Assembly: GCA_009792885.1 (NCBI GenBank)
Contig: WMCF01000008.1
Coordinates: 19,209,578-19,273,577, forward strand
Direction of reading: 5' to 3'
Length of the DNA: 64,000 bases
Source of the DNA: Eremophila alpestris peregrina
Taxonomy: Eukaryota; Chordata; Aves; Passeriformes; Alaudidae
In this document: positions 1-13,455 of the stretch, piece by piece
How positions within the stretch are numbered: the stretch's first letter is position 1
Layout of the letters: every line of letters starts with the position of its first letter
Notes under the pieces: model-generated
Told to the model about the DNA's origin: nothing
Databases searched by the model: none
Seen by the model: the letters and a program-made list of their open reading frames with translations, nothing else
Position numbers and translations under genes: made by a program

Positions 1-2431
1 ATTTTATACTGTCATAAAAGCACTGTAATTTATTGCATAAGTGGAGGTTTTCAGAATAGTGACAAACACTTGACCTGACAATAAAGCAGTTGCCAGTTCT
101 CCTAAGCAGCAGGAACCATTAATGTTTAGCATGTTAGCCTCTGTAAGCTCCAGAATAGACTTGAAGACTTGCAATAAAAGTAGTTCAGAAACTGAAGCAT
201 GATGCTTGATTTAGAATAATAATACTGACTTATTGGACTGCAGTGCAATACAGATTGGTGGTTTTCAGTGTTACGAGTTCATTGTGATCACAAGCAGAGC
301 TATCTTAAGGTTTTGTTTATTTAAGTTAATATTTTGGCTCAGCTTGCTGTATTTTATTAATTCAGACAATAATCACCAAAAAGATTAAAGGTCAATTTCA
401 GACCAGATGTTTCTTTCAGCTGTTCTTTGAAACAAATATTTTCTGTTTTATGAGTTGTTAAAATATCTTTACTGTGTCCATGTTAATTATATTGGTGTGA
501 CTTTGTGGATTCTAAACTCTTACATTGGTGTAATAAATATTGGTTTTTCTTTATTGTAAGCTTTGTTTCTCACATGAGTATAGTACTATTAGTACTGTTG
601 GAAGTAGAGTGAAATAATTTTTATCTTACACAAGTAGGTACCCATAACTTTTCATGTAACATATATGTTACTGCTGTTGAACAATGTTCACAAGTTGCAA
701 ACAGGAACACAGCAGTTATGGGAAGCCAACCATCTTCAAAAGAAGATGAGGGTGATGTTGTTCTGATCAACCAGACATCAATATTTAAGAATTAAAGAGT
801 GAGAACAATATCACCATATCTGTTCCTCCCCTTTGCTATGTGAACTTGTACTACCAGCTCTGCACTGAAAGAATAAATAAGTACTGGATGATACTTTCAT
901 TTTTTTCTTAAAACTGGTGGCTGGATATGGACACCAAAGTGTTAAGTGCAGTGGAAAAATACATCCTGCTGCCCTGTTTCTGCAACATTTTTCTTGTATA
1001 AATAAACACTTTTTCATTAACTTTAAATAAGTAGATTCTTTACAGTTTTTGCTCTTCTAGGTGTGCTCAGTAGAGCAGGCAATTTCATTTTAAGAAACAT
1101 TCTAGCACCATAAGGAGTTACAGAAGAATTTTGGCTTCAGGGAAGGAGCTTCCCCATGCAGCAGCCCTCTGCATTTATTTTCAGATAGTGGGTAGTAAGT
1201 TTGGAAAGGAAATTGTCAACTCCATTGTTAATATCTGAATTTCAAAATAATTCTTAATCTGAACTTTTTATTAAGTCCCAGTTTGGGACTTAGGTGTATT
1301 AATGTATTTTTTCACTCTGGAAGTTGAATATTGCAAACTCAGCAATTCTTTCCTTAAGGCTGGGTGTTTTTTCCCTTCAGTAAACTACACTCAAATATTA
1401 CCTTTGTAATTTAGTGTTGTATTGTGCTATCCATTTAGACAATCAAGAGAGAGAATGTAACAAGAACACAAATTATTTTTTGGTGGGGGCTCTTCTTTAG
1501 TAGTAGAAATTTGAGGTTTGTAAAACCTGACCTGAGAGTTAAAATACAAATATTGAGCTGCAAAGGCTATGCAGCAGTGGAGTTTTCAGCTCTTAGGGGA
1601 GTTTAGGGAACCAAGTAGCAATGCCAAAAGCTCAAATAAACTCTCCCTAGCATTTTTCAGTGTAGTCTTAATCCTTTGTAAATGAACCAAGATATATGGG
1701 AATGAATGAGATTGCATTTATTGAAGGGCTGTGTCAGAACTAGGATAGGGGTGTGTAGTTTTCAAAACAGTTGGGGTTTTTTTTTTGGCACATTGTCTTG
1801 TATTTTTTTCAATGCTTGCATACTGAGACTTCACAGATTATTATTGCTCAGGGATTGTCATGGAATGGACCACTGAGAAATTCCAGTTGCATGGGAAGTT
1901 TTGAGTCATACACTTTGTACTCTTTAGTCTTCCGTCTTAAGAATTATGGGTTAAATGTACTGTGTAAAAAAATGAAGTGTGATGGTGACTTAAAAAGCCT
2001 TAGTAAGTTTGTTACAAAGAATTTGCAGCCATGGTTTGTCTAGAATGGAAATAGGTGATGTAAATGTAAGCCTGAGATCTGCATACATTTGGCCATCTAA
2101 GACCACCCTTCTGTGATACTGCTTCAAACCACTGTAGTTTGTTCACAGACAGGTGAATTTAAATGTCTCTTGGCCTCCATAGCACGTTGATAAATGTAGT
2201 GCTGGTACCTGCAAAGGAGCCCCTTTGGGCAGTGATAATTGAAACTGTTAGCTGTAACCAATGTCATTATACTCAAGGAGCATCCCCCATGGCGAAAGAA
2301 TATCTCCATTTCTTTATCTTAAACAGATGTGAAAATAAACCTGTCTTAACCCTTGCTATTAGCAGAGACGATAATGTTGACACTTACCCCACATCCTCCA
2401 AAAATAATTTGTCTGTGACAGCATAATACTT

Positions 2432-2590
2432 CATCAGTAGTTCTCAAAGCACTTTACAGAGGTAGAGGTCAGTGTCTCCCTTACTTGTTACAGATGAGGA
2501 AACTGAGGCACAGGGGAGAAACACAAACTAGTGTGCAACTTCTTGTTGCCAGAACAAAGTGAAAACCAGCACTCTCCTGGGCATTCAACT
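2432..2590 (-). repeat. Ancient MIR-like SINE fragment
   Basis: The core at about 2489-2515 reads as the well-known MIR core (GATGAGGAAACTGAGGCA) in reverse orientation. It is preceded by a segment like the common end of such copies (TCTCAAAGCACTTTACA). The flanks are strongly diverged, as expected for a repeat that predates the bird-mammal split. I identified it from memory of the consensus; the ends are approximate, and related CORE-SINEs or a LINE tail are alternatives. Confidence 0.55.
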
Positions 2591-3249
2591 GGTCTAATGT
2601 TTTATACTGCAGTAAACTTTGAATATGGCAAGGGATTATAGAACTAACACATCTTCATTTCTTTTTTCCCCATAATATATCTACTTTATAGGACTTGCCA
2701 CTGGGAATAACTATTCACAACAGACTCAGTTGCTGGTGTATATTAAAAAAAGTCTTACATGCAGTTATGTTTTCTTGTATCTGACTTGAATTGCCATAAC
2801 TCTTCTGTTCAAATGTGAACTGCTCAACGAGGAATTAATACATGTTGAATTGTGGCACAGTGAAAATGTGAGGGGGGTTGCATCTCTAAGTGCCTTTATA
2901 TAAGTGGATTGAGTCTGCTTTACAGGACAGGACACAAGTTGTATACACAATTGTGAGACCAGTTGCTGGCTATTATTCAAAGAGGTTTTACTTTTAATAG
3001 CCTTTTCTCATATTTCTTAATATTTTGAAGGGAGTTCTTTGTTTTATGTTGGCATGTAATTAATGTGTCCTTATGAAAGAGTTCTTTTAAAACAATTTAA
3101 GCTGTTTTATTTCAATCTTCCCTAAGTATCAAAAGTCAAAATTCCATATTATTTTCTGTCTTCAAGTGTAAAGATCATAAGTGAAGTTCACCTAAAAATC
3201 GTCTCTGCAAAGCAAATACTCATTTTTTAATCTGAGTTTTAAATCTGGA

Positions 3250-3425
3250 CCTGGGAGTACCAAATGGATGCTGAACAGCATTTTCAAGGGCTCATTAATG
3301 AGTGTTCCAGAGCTGGGATAATTAATGAATTCCCAAGGTTTATGCTTCACATCCTTTCCTTAATCAAGTTAACTGTTGTTGTTTAAATTGTCAACTTCAT
3401 GATACCTGTATCATTAAGCGGGTCA
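3250..3425. promoter_or_regulatory. Possible conserved noncoding element, homeodomain-like sites
   Basis: A perfect 12-bp palindrome (CTCATTAATGAG, 3291-3302) is followed within 30 bp by a second TAATTAATGAATTC-type segment, then further TTAA/ATTA cores. Clustered TAAT/ATTA cores are typical of homeodomain-bound developmental enhancers. This is motif reading only; AT-rich introns also produce such cores by chance. Confidence 0.2.
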
Positions 3426-6400
3426 ATAAGGAATCTTATAATAAGTGAATCTAACTCTAAAAATATGGGCCTGAATTCTGTTTTTTCTCAAAGCACTCTC
3501 ATCTCTTCAAAGTGGGTATGAGGATTTGCTTGTAAGAATCTGCATTTGATACGGAACTAGCAACTACAACATGTTACTGTGCAGAGAATGGAATGATTGG
3601 TGAAGGCTGAAGAGAGAGTGCATGAAGGCAGTGAGTTGCTGTAGAAGAGAAGGGAATGTTGAGGGAAGGAAGCTGGATTTTTTTGTAGTTGGATGGGCAG
3701 TGGAACACGACAAAACAAAGGCAAACACCAATTTTATCCTGTGCATTGCAAGAAACTCATGATTCTTGACTTGAATCTGCAATTTCTGTTTATAACCATG
3801 AAACATAGTTTTGAGAACTGGTTAATCTATGTGTCTGTACAGTGTTCTGGTTGTGTAAGGTTCATCTAGTCTTGGGAGTCTTGATAAATTTAAAATGGAT
3901 CAAAATTGAAAGGTAGACTTCAGCATTTCATTCAAAAATTCCCTGAATTTGGCAAGAACAGTCTTACATGCTTTGAGTCTGAGTATTTCTTGGGAGGCGG
4001 GAGAGGGAGTGGAACTGCAAGACAAAATGTCTTCTTTACTGAGAATTTCTGTTCCATAGCAGTAGGCAGTGACAAATTTATGGAAAGCCTAATGTAATGC
4101 AGCACATTCTCTACTTCTGAAAGTAACTTTATGAACAACTTCAACTCCAGAACACAAGTAATTTTTGCTGTGTTTCCTGTTTTGTGGCCAGCCAAGGTTT
4201 CAGCAGCATTAAGCAGTGAGGTGCAGTTCAGTGGGTGATGCTGGGCAGGTAAACAGGAAGTGAGGGTGTTCAGTTTGCTCATCAGTGGGAGCCCCAGGTT
4301 GTGTATGTCAGCTGGTAAATGATCTGCTTAACAGATAGCTTGGAATATTATAATCTGCAGCGTGCTTGTGGTTATGGTTATGTCATATCTCAGGAAGGCT
4401 GAAGGCTTCCATGTGCTGTCCTCAACTGAGGTTGTAGGATTTAAAAATATCTTCATGCTGTGTCTGATAAAAAAATGTCTCTCTTAATCATGTGCTCTTT
4501 GATTAGGCTTTATATGCTATGCTGCTTACCCACCTTAATTGTTGGTCTCCTGTGATCCACCATTGAGCAATGTTCTGAAAAGGAGTTGGCCAGCTCTAAA
4601 ACAAACTGAGGGCTTGTGGGAGGTACTGGAAAGGCAGATGAATTTGTATCTGAAGACACTTATTAAGATGTGAGCTGTCTGTAACTGGCTGACTGAGGAT
4701 TAAGAGTGAAGGATCTCTTTACTGGACAACAGTGGACTTAAGTTCAGACAACTACTTTTATGGCTTAGGTTTGTTCAACAGCAGTCCCTTGTTTCATCCC
4801 TTTTTTTGTTGTTAACATCACTTAATGATCAGTATACCTTCTTCACATTGAGATCTTCAGTGAGGATATTGCAGCTGACTTGTCTGGTTATCAGGGCACA
4901 GGAAAGGAAGGGAATCTGTTCTTAGGTATTAACTTTTTTTTTCTTTTTTAATTGACTTTGGTCTCTTATTGCCTTAAATGTTTTGGCTATGTGTTAAGCA
5001 GAACTGTCTTCTCATGTTTCAGAAGTGATAGGAAATACCTGAAGTGGCCTTGTTATTTCTGAAAAAAATTTCTTTCTTTCCTCTGCCTTCAAATAAGTAA
5101 AAGCAGCATCTCTTACACAGTGGCTTTATTTCTCATAACCTAACTTTCTGTATTGGTGGAAAAAAAATTACTGTTTTCTTGGCATCTATATATGTGGCAT
5201 TTTTAAATCAGTGGGCAATCATGGGAAATTAATAAGATGAAAAGCAAACTTTAAGCTTAAAATTGAACACTGTTGGTAATTGTAGCAAGTAATTTCACAA
5301 GCAGTAGAACTGGTGAGGCCTCAGCATTTTCAGCTCAGTATTTTTTCAATTTGCACGAAATAAAGTTTTACTCATGTGATTGGATATTTACAAAAAGCCT
5401 TTTTTTGTCAGCTCTGTCAAATAATGGAAAGGCTTGCTTTAGTTTTCCTGTCTTTGGAGCAATCAGTTGGTATTTAGAAATCAATGTCCTGTAAATCACA
5501 TAAAAATTGCAAGATTGTTTCTAGCTGCTTAACTTCCTGAAATCTGCCAGCAAACTTCTGTATGTCTTCTTCCTATGGGAAACTAGTTTAAAATCATATC
5601 AGTAACACCTGAAGGTAGCTTTTTTTCAATATACAATTGTCTTTAAAGAAGAGATTATTAATAATTTGCTAAATATATCTTTAGAAGCTGTAATAGCTTT
5701 AAAACTTGAAGCAATCACAGTTTGTCCAAATTAAAAAATGAGTAGTAGTCAAATCCCCAGTGGATGAACACTGTCACATTTAGTCTCAGTTGTGATGGTT
5801 CTGGAGGCAACCTGGTGTGAAAAGATAAATTAGAAACCAGTCTGAGAGATGCAAAATATGACTGATGAAAATCTAATTTTGTAGTCAAAATGTTGTGGAG
5901 TCCTTGAAGAGTATTTTTTGCATGTGTGTGTGCATGCTATCAAGACAGTATCGTCACACTTTCTTTGTGCAAGATGCAGTAACCGTAAGTAGCCTAGTAT
6001 ACTGTTTTTAGAGGGGAAAAGCCTAAAAAGACAGATGTATCTATTGTACTTATTCCATCTTCTGGGGCCCTAATCTTTGCAGATGAAGGTGTCAGCAATA
6101 AGCAAGAGTAGTCTGCCTTCAGCGTTACCAGTCCTTTCTCTCTCCAATTTCTTCCTTTCAATCTCAATCCTTTCCCATCTGTAACTGAAAAGTAATTGTA
6201 AGCTGACACTTGTGAATACTTCCTCAGCTTTGTAAAACTGAGTGTTGATGTTAATTTGTGTTCATATTTCTTGCTGTTAGGCCTGAATTGCACCTATATC
6301 ATCATACTAGATGCCCACACTTAAGAAGGTTGACTTACCTACTCTCCAGGGCTGATAAATATTGTAGGATTCTGAACCTAATTAAACTCTTCCAAGTTTC

Positions 6401-9400
6401 TGTGAAAGTGCTAGGAAATCTTTTTGTCTACTCTGGCAAATGCCTCTTCTATGTAAAATGTTGCAATTATTAGGGAGGCATGCTTACATGTTTTTTATGT
6501 GGCCTAGTCAGTTAGGGGTCATTTCAGTAGTGGCAGGCTTAATCCATTCATTTAAAAATTGCCATTGGAGGAGGTTGCAGTGCATGTCTTCTGTAGGAGT
6601 GCATGGTGGAGAGAACGTTCTCCCTGGAAGTGGGTTATCAGCCCTTCCTAGCAGGAAGGGAACATGCTGTTCCCACATGATAGGAGACTCCTCAATGCCA
6701 AGAAAAAAAGCTACATTTTTTCTTGAAACAGGATCACTGTGTAGAAGGAAAATTGAACTGCTAGAAAGAGCAAGTAGAGCTTGATTGTGTAGGGCACCGA
6801 GGTCTTCCCTTGAGAAAGGGGTGGAAGTTCGTGTGCCTGGTCCCTACAGCAGGTTTTGTTTCTGTATTGAGTGATGAGAAAAATGCAAAGCTGTATTGAG
6901 CACTACAGAAACAATTTTGGAAACTCCATGTATTTGTGACACTGAAGAAAAGGCAATTGCGAATCAACTGGGAGTTATTACCACTGTCTAATTACGATTT
7001 TGTTGGCATTGAATAACATGAATTGATTAATGTACTAGCATTTAAAAGTGTAATTTCTGAAACCTAAGCTTATTTTGGAAAAAAACCTAAGATTTTGAGT
7101 GCTGTCTCTGCTTGATTAGTCAGTGCTATATTTTGATTGATTTTTTTCCCTCAGAATATTTGTCATCTGGAGAAAAAAATGTCAGCCACTGAATTCTAAT
7201 TGCCTAATTTTCTGTGCATGAAGGTCAGTTTTCTATAGAGCATGGCCTCACTTCTGCTTCTTGTCTTATTCATGAGTCTTAATGATACTGTTTCTGTATG
7301 TTCTTTCATGACTCAGCTAATGCTAGGCTATTAGAGATTGCTTTGGTACCAAAGCTTTCTGTTCTTGTGGTCAAGATTAGAGTTAGGCCTTGCTAAGCAT
7401 TTCTGCAGTGAAGTGGTGCTTGATGTTAGCATGCCTGTGTTCCTGAACCTTGCTCTCTGAGGAAAACTTACCTGCTGTTGTAATGTCAGTGAAGAGCAAC
7501 AGCTCTTTGTTCTTGAACATTCACCCTGGAAGCAAACTGTGGGCTGTCTTCCTGGTCTTGTATCAAACAAGAAATGCGTGACCCAGGAGCACCCAGCAGT
7601 GTCCGGTCAGGCTGCAGCATACTGGCTTAGCCATAATGAGGATTTCCACCATAGCATGTCTTAAAAATATCTGCCGTGGGTACCTTCTCACCAGCTCTAG
7701 TATTGATTAGGACAACGTTTCCAGATACCTGCTTTATGGAAAAGAGAACAGAAATACTGGTTTCTATTCTTACAGGGTTTGGATTGCACACAACTATTCA
7801 CCATAGCTTGCTTTTTACCCTAGAAATGTAAAAGTAGCTAATTGAGCTCAAAGTCCTCAGACTGACTTTGTGAAGAAGCTACAGCCATTGTATAAGCATG
7901 GGTTTTTTCAAGAGGTTACTCTGCTTGGAAGCAACTGCTGCTACTTACTTTCTTGCATTACAGGACAAAGTCTTCTCTTTTGTTTTAATCTTTTTCTCTT
8001 GGTTTTATCTATAAGACACTTTCAGGGGCTGGGAAGGACAACTTCAGAAAAGCAAGCCCTGTCATACAGGATTAACTAATGTGTGTATCCAGGGTTCTGC
8101 ACCTTTATGAAAAAAACAATCACTCTTAAATTGACAGTTCATGCTAGTGTGTCTTCAGTAGTATTGTCAAAATGTAACACAACAATACTGAACCATTAGA
8201 GAAATTAATGAAACCTAGATGCATTTGTACAAGGGCCAAAATGGGAGTGATTAAGCATAGAGGTGATTTTCTAGCACTTTAAACTTAACTGGACAGGACC
8301 TTCAGCAAATGAGCTCTAGGCTTTTAATTAACCTTTTTGGAGCAGGAGCTTGGCCTGAAAGACTTACAGAGGACACATCCAGCCAAAGTCATTTTATGAG
8401 TCTTTGATCTTTGCACCACAGCCTGTCGTCAACTGTACATAAACACTGCAAAAAACCATCCCAATGGGTCCTACTTTCTGTTCTGGTGTATACTGAGGTG
8501 GCTGAATATCTTGCAGCTTTAATCTTGGTGCCACTCTTAGTTGTGACTTTCAGCCCACTATGTTTTAATGTCTGTCAGCCATAAGCCATGCACTGTAATG
8601 ATTCCTGTAATGAGATGTGCCACCGTCTGTGTTGGCTTGCTTCACTGTTTCTTGAGAGACGCTTTTGAGAGACTTACAGCAAGTCATTAACTTGACAGGC
8701 CACTGCAGCAAATGCTCACACCAGAAACCAATCAAAGTACACAGCTATGTGCTGCCCAGTCAGAAACTGTCAGTGGCTGCTGTGATCACATTCTGCAAAT
8801 GTGTGATGAATGGTTGTGGCTAAGTTTTGCAGGCAGAAGGTGTTTTTGTGAGCCTTTTGTTGATACCATATATCCTGCAGTATGAGTTGAAGGGTAGGAC
8901 CAGCTCTTCCAGTGAGACAGCCGGTGTACAGCTGACAACACAGATTTACTGCTTTATAGCTCATCAGCCTGAAGGGTGTGACAGCTTCCTGGAATCAATG
9001 GTATGTCCTCCAGCTGGAGGTTGACTGTGGAAAAACTAATGGGAACTGAGCAGGGTTGCTTTTCACCTCCATGGCCCATCAGTTTTTGGTGGACTACCTT
9101 AGTTCTTTCCCCTGTGCACCTTTTCTAAATATACAGCTGTATGAAAATGACAAGGTTCTCACCAAAGCTCTTAAATAAAGCAGCAGTGACAACTTCAAAA
9201 TCCTCTTCCTGAAAATACAGTAGTAACAGTGACCTACTGCATGTCAGAAAAAAATACAATCTATTATGTTGATTCAGAGGTCTGACTCCGAACAAATATT
9301 TACGTCTAAAAGAACCCATACTTTTAACTGCAATATTCTCTTCAAGAATGCTGTGAGAAACTGAGCTGGGTGTATTAATTGGCTTCAAAATAGATAGTGA

Positions 9401-11624
9401 ATACTCACTCAGTAAATGCAGTAGAATACTCAAATTTTGATATTTGTGTAAATGTTCTCAGATGCTGCAATTATGCACTTAAAGTTGAACTTTTAAAATT
9501 TAATTTATGTGGCTAGGATTCATATTGAATAGTACTAGATGAAGTTTAATTTTCTCAAGTTTTGAATTCCACCATGAGTCTGTAAATTTCTAAATGGTGT
9601 GGATGATTACTTTTAGCATCTTTGTTCCAGAAGCTGAAGAGCAGAAACCTTGGCACCACTGGTCTACATAATGAAAATGAACAGGGGATGAAGTAAAAGG
9701 AGTTGGATTTTATTGTCCTTCTCCCCCTGCCCCCAAAATACACTTTGTATTTTTTTTTCCTGTATTGCCTTTTTAATTAAAAAAATCCTGAGTGGTATGA
9801 CAACAGAATTTGTAACTTTATATTCTAGTATGCAAAAGCTTCATTATAGCTTGCCAGCACTAGGAATTTGTATAATACTAATGAGTAAGTTAAAATGCAA
9901 TTGAACTCTTAACTTGGTAGACCTCAAAACAAAACCTACTTTAGATTCAGTGGAATTGTTTTCTAACCTGTAGATCAAGCTCTACTCATAGAGTAACCAA
10001 GTGTACATTAAATACATTATGACTGTGCAGAATGAGGACACACTCTGTGTAATATTCTTCTTTGTAGTCATGAGGTAGGTGTTGGTTCAAGGTTTTATAA
10101 GCAGTTGCCAAGTTAGAACAGTTACTGGTTTACCCAGATAAACCAGTTGGTGCTTTTGCTGTTAGATGGGACAATAAGCAATGCATAGGGAGCCATGTTT
10201 TGACACACATCACTGTCTCCTGTGCCTTGAATTTAAGTTGTATAATTCCTGCCAAGGCCACCCATTTCTGTGAGAAGCCCTGTTGGGTAGAGGTTAGTGG
10301 GGCTGGACTTGTCTTGGAGTGTTTAGAAGGTTTCTTGCAGGGGTGGTGAGGTAGATGCTCTGGTTAAATGTGAACTGCAGAATGGCCCATTTTGCTCCTG
10401 TGTATTTTGTGTCAACAAGGTTATCAATTTAGCAATTACACAATATTGGAGAAGTTAGAGAAAAAGGCTGTTAGAGAAATGGCAGTTTTGAACAAAATCT
10501 GCCTAGCTGTGCCAAAATTAGGTCATTGCCAGTTTGCAACATAGAGGGGAAAATGGCATGTCTTAAATGACATTCAGTTGCAGATATAACTGTTTTGTTC
10601 TGGTAGTATGGCTACTTCTTAGTTCCCTATTTACTCATCTGTCAAGTGCAATTAGGATTAAATTACTCATATTACTCTGTAGTTTATAGGGAGAGAAGTT
10701 TTACTCCACACTTAGTTGTAGAGCACTTGAGAAAGCAACTAAAAAGAACTCTTTTCATCAAACAATCATGCTTTAACTTCTTCTGTAAGTTAGCAGCAAG
10801 ATCAGTAGTCAGTGTGACAACTTGTGATGAGGCTGCAAAGAGAAACAGAAATAAAACTTGATTTGTGAAAGTTAGCATCTCAGTGCTTGAGCAAAGGTTT
10901 TATAGCTTCCCTAAGGTGTAGCTATTAGTCTGACTTATTATGTTGACTATTTTAACAAAACTGAAGGATTAAAAAAATTCCAATGAAACTTAGCCTATTC
11001 TTTTGGGGTTTTAAGCCATTTGAAAAGTATGACCACAGTGACAATGATATTTAGTAGATAATCCTATAATGCAGGAAGACGTGCCTGCATTCTAGATGTC
11101 TACTGTTCTGGCAAGTGGTCAGTGTTGATGAAGGCAAAGTAATCCTTGTTGAGCAGGTGGGGAAAACCTAATAGGGAGCCCATTACTCAGATTAGGTATA
11201 AGTCATCCAGAAAGGTCTTGGAACTACAACAGATCTAAGAAAACATCTACTTAATATTTCATAGTGATAAAGGACATGCAGCTTTTTGACTGATAGTGAA
11301 ATAAGTAGAAAACAAAGCAGAAAACTATTATTGTGACCCTATGTTCAAAGAACTAACAAACTGGATTCATAAAGCAGAAGTCTTATCCCCATGAAAAGAA
11401 GGACATAGTAGGACTAGTTAATATCCCTTTAATAGTGACAAGGGTAATGTGCAGTGTGATTTTTTTTTTCCCTTCATACAAGAATGACATAAAACTAGTG
11501 TTGCTTCCTAAACTTCCTGAAGAGAGTGTTGAGGCCAAAGAAGTGTGGCAAATAGCTATAAAAGGATGTGTATCATAAAGGAACAACTATGAAGCCATCA
11601 ATACCATCTCTTAGTGTAAGAGTA

Positions 11625-12460
11625 AGGAGGGACAATGAACTGAAACTAGCAGGTGGCAAAAGTCTAGATAAAAGGAGATAATTTTTCACGCAGTGCCTAA
11701 GAAAACTGAAACAAATCTCTGGTAGCTGAGACAGCCACTGCACTCATAGTGCTTCATTAAAGACCTTCAGAGGTCTTAAATATCGAGACTTTATTATCTG
11801 TAAGTCTTTCATACCTTCTGGAAGACTTCACGCACCAGTACCTTGTTATTTAAACGTCTCTACCTTGCTTCCCAAAGCAGCTCCAAGCAGCTCTCAGGGT
11901 CTGCCCATTTATGCCAACAGCCAGTCAGTCAGTTCTCCTTCTCTATTCCTTCAGCACATCTGGCCAGCTCCTTCTTGTCCCTGGCCTGGCCACCTGTCCC
12001 TGTGTGTCCCTAGTACAAAGTCTTACCTTATCTGTCCCTTGTACAACCTCCTGTCCCTTTGTCCTCACAGCACAGCCAGCACACCCCAACTGCAGCTCCA
12101 ACTGAAACTGAAGCTGCAACTGAGCCCCCTCCCAGCCAACTCACTCTTTATCACACCTATAGCTGGGAGAGCAAGAAACACTATCTATCTTACCACAACA
12201 ATCCTGTCCTCACAGAGTTATCATGCTCAAAATTTCACATGTGTCTGAAGAGTGAATAGACAAATTCACAAAGGAAAAGTGCAGTATGTGCTGCTGGCCG
12301 AGGGAGCTTTGAGCTCCAACCTGGCAGTTCCTGGGGATATGCTTCCATAATTGTAAAAAGATATTCTTGTATTCGTCCTTCTTTGGGCATCTGGTGCTGC
12401 TGGAGTGTAGATCCTAGGCTAGATAGCCTCTGGTCTGGCCCATTTACAGATTGTTGAAGC
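11625..12460. repeat. Old interspersed repeat, apparently interrupted
   Basis: The head (about 11,625-11,720, with a TTTTTCACGCAGTGCCTAA segment) and the tail (about 12,250-12,460, with GGGCATCTGGTGCTG and TAGGCTAGATAGCC) recall the two halves of a repeat tail widespread in sauropsid genomes. Between them is a C-rich block of about 530 bp. Read on the minus strand, that block has a TATA-like ATAAA stretch, an AATAAA (11790-11795) and a short perfect hairpin (arms AGACCT/AGGTCT, 11761-11776), which is LTR-like. I could not find TG...CA ends with a matching target duplication, so family and boundaries are uncertain. Confidence 0.3.
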
Positions 12461-12558
12461 TTTATGTCCTTATCACTTGGCTGCTTAATAAATGTTCTTC
12501 AGGGATTTCCATTTTCCTTTCCTTATGGGACTCTTAAGGTAAGACACATATATACTAG

Positions 12559-12747
12559 AAAATATGCTCAAGAATGTTCTAGTGACTGAGGCAATCTGGT
12601 GTGGAATAATCTTCATCTCTTACTAAAATACCTCCNNNNNNNNNNNNNNNNNNNNNNNNNNNNNNNNNNNAAAATATGCTCAAGAATGTTCTAGTGACTG
12701 AGGCAATCTGGTGTGGAATAATCTTCATCTCTTACTAAAATACCTCC
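12559..12747. other. Assembly gap flanked by identical 77-bp copies
   Basis: Thirty-five N bases (12636-12670) are bordered by two 77-bp segments, 12559-12635 and 12671-12747, that I compared base by base and found identical and in direct orientation. Both abut the gap exactly. The simplest reading is two overlapping contig ends that were joined by a gap instead of merged. The true locus would then have one copy and no gap. It lies in WASL intron 1 and affects no exon. Confidence 0.9.
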
Positions 12748-13320
12748 GTTTGAAAACAGGACAAATTCTGGTTGCCAGCTGGGAATGAGCCTAGCTCATG
12801 TGAATTCTCAAACTGTGCCCAGGAATTTTCGGAGTTCGCTAGTTGGCATAGGTTAAAATTGTGCCAGAGACCACTTTAGCAATTAAGCAATGTATTCCAG
12901 TTGCACTCCAGTACCCCAGAGTGTGTCCAGACACTGTGCAATTCACAGTTTCATCTTGAGTATTGTGTTTGTATTCAGCTTGAAGTACTAAACAGACATT
13001 TCCTTGCACAGTAGGGCTACTCTGTGTGACCATAGTTACTGATCGATCTGCTTCTTACAGGCAAAATCTCTTTGCTAATTTTTAATGAAGAAGAATGAGA
13101 AGTTCATTTGGGTTCTTAGGGTGTCTGAATATTGTATAGAAGTGAAAATCAAAAGCCTAGGAGTGATTTGGTCAGTTGAACCTTATGATGTTAACTACCT
13201 GGGAAATCAGCAAAATTGCTGACAGAACATGGAACGAAACTAAGAGATGCTTTGGGAAAGGATCAGTTATAGAATTTACAATTTTTTTCCTTGAAAGTAA
13301 TAGCTACCTCTTCTTTTTAG

Positions 13321-13455
13321 ACCATGTCTTCAGCAGTTGTTCAGATCTACGCAGCAGATCGCAATGCCATGTGGTCAAAGAAGTGCTGTGGTGTAGCTTG
13401 CCTTGTAAAGGACAATCCGCAGAGGTCGTATTTTATCAGAATATTTGACATTAAG
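13321..13455 (+). CDS. WASL: WASL (N-WASP) exon 2, WH1 domain
   Basis: This exon encodes 45 codons in phase 0, from TMSSAVVQIYAADRN to RIFDIK, and supplies residues about 40-84 assuming a 39-residue exon 1. It is the first half of the WH1/EVH1 domain, which in N-WASP binds the central polyproline helix of WIP/WIRE and stabilises the autoinhibited protein. The acceptor is TTCTTTTTAG and the donor GTAAGC. The ATG at 13324 is internal, matching the Met in the vertebrate VTMSS segment, and should not be taken as the start. The protein as a whole is the cytoplasmic Arp2/3 activator that links Cdc42 and PIP2 to branched actin assembly. Confidence 0.96.

Larger units (their letters stand above)
1..13320 (+). 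other. WASL: WASL intron 1 (3' part), no gene recognised
   Basis: This stretch ends at the polypyrimidine-AG acceptor of WASL exon 2 (AG at 13319-13320), so by position it is the distal part of intron 1. No open reading frame in it resembles a known protein, and I see no GC-rich, CpG-rich first-exon region encoding the N-terminal polyproline and early WH1 segment. Exon 1 and the promoter must therefore lie left of the window, making intron 1 longer than 13.3 kb. The base composition is AT-rich and uniform. Inside it are an old MIR-like fragment near 2,440-2,590, a palindromic AT-rich cluster near 3,250-3,420, an old repeat near 11,625-12,460, and an assembly gap at 12,636-12,670. All are listed separately. 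Confidence 0.85.

Noticed and set aside
13324..13326. ATG in a good context at the start of WASL exon 2
   Set aside because: Internal Met of the WH1 domain. The exon follows a clear acceptor, and the true start lies in exon 1 outside the window.
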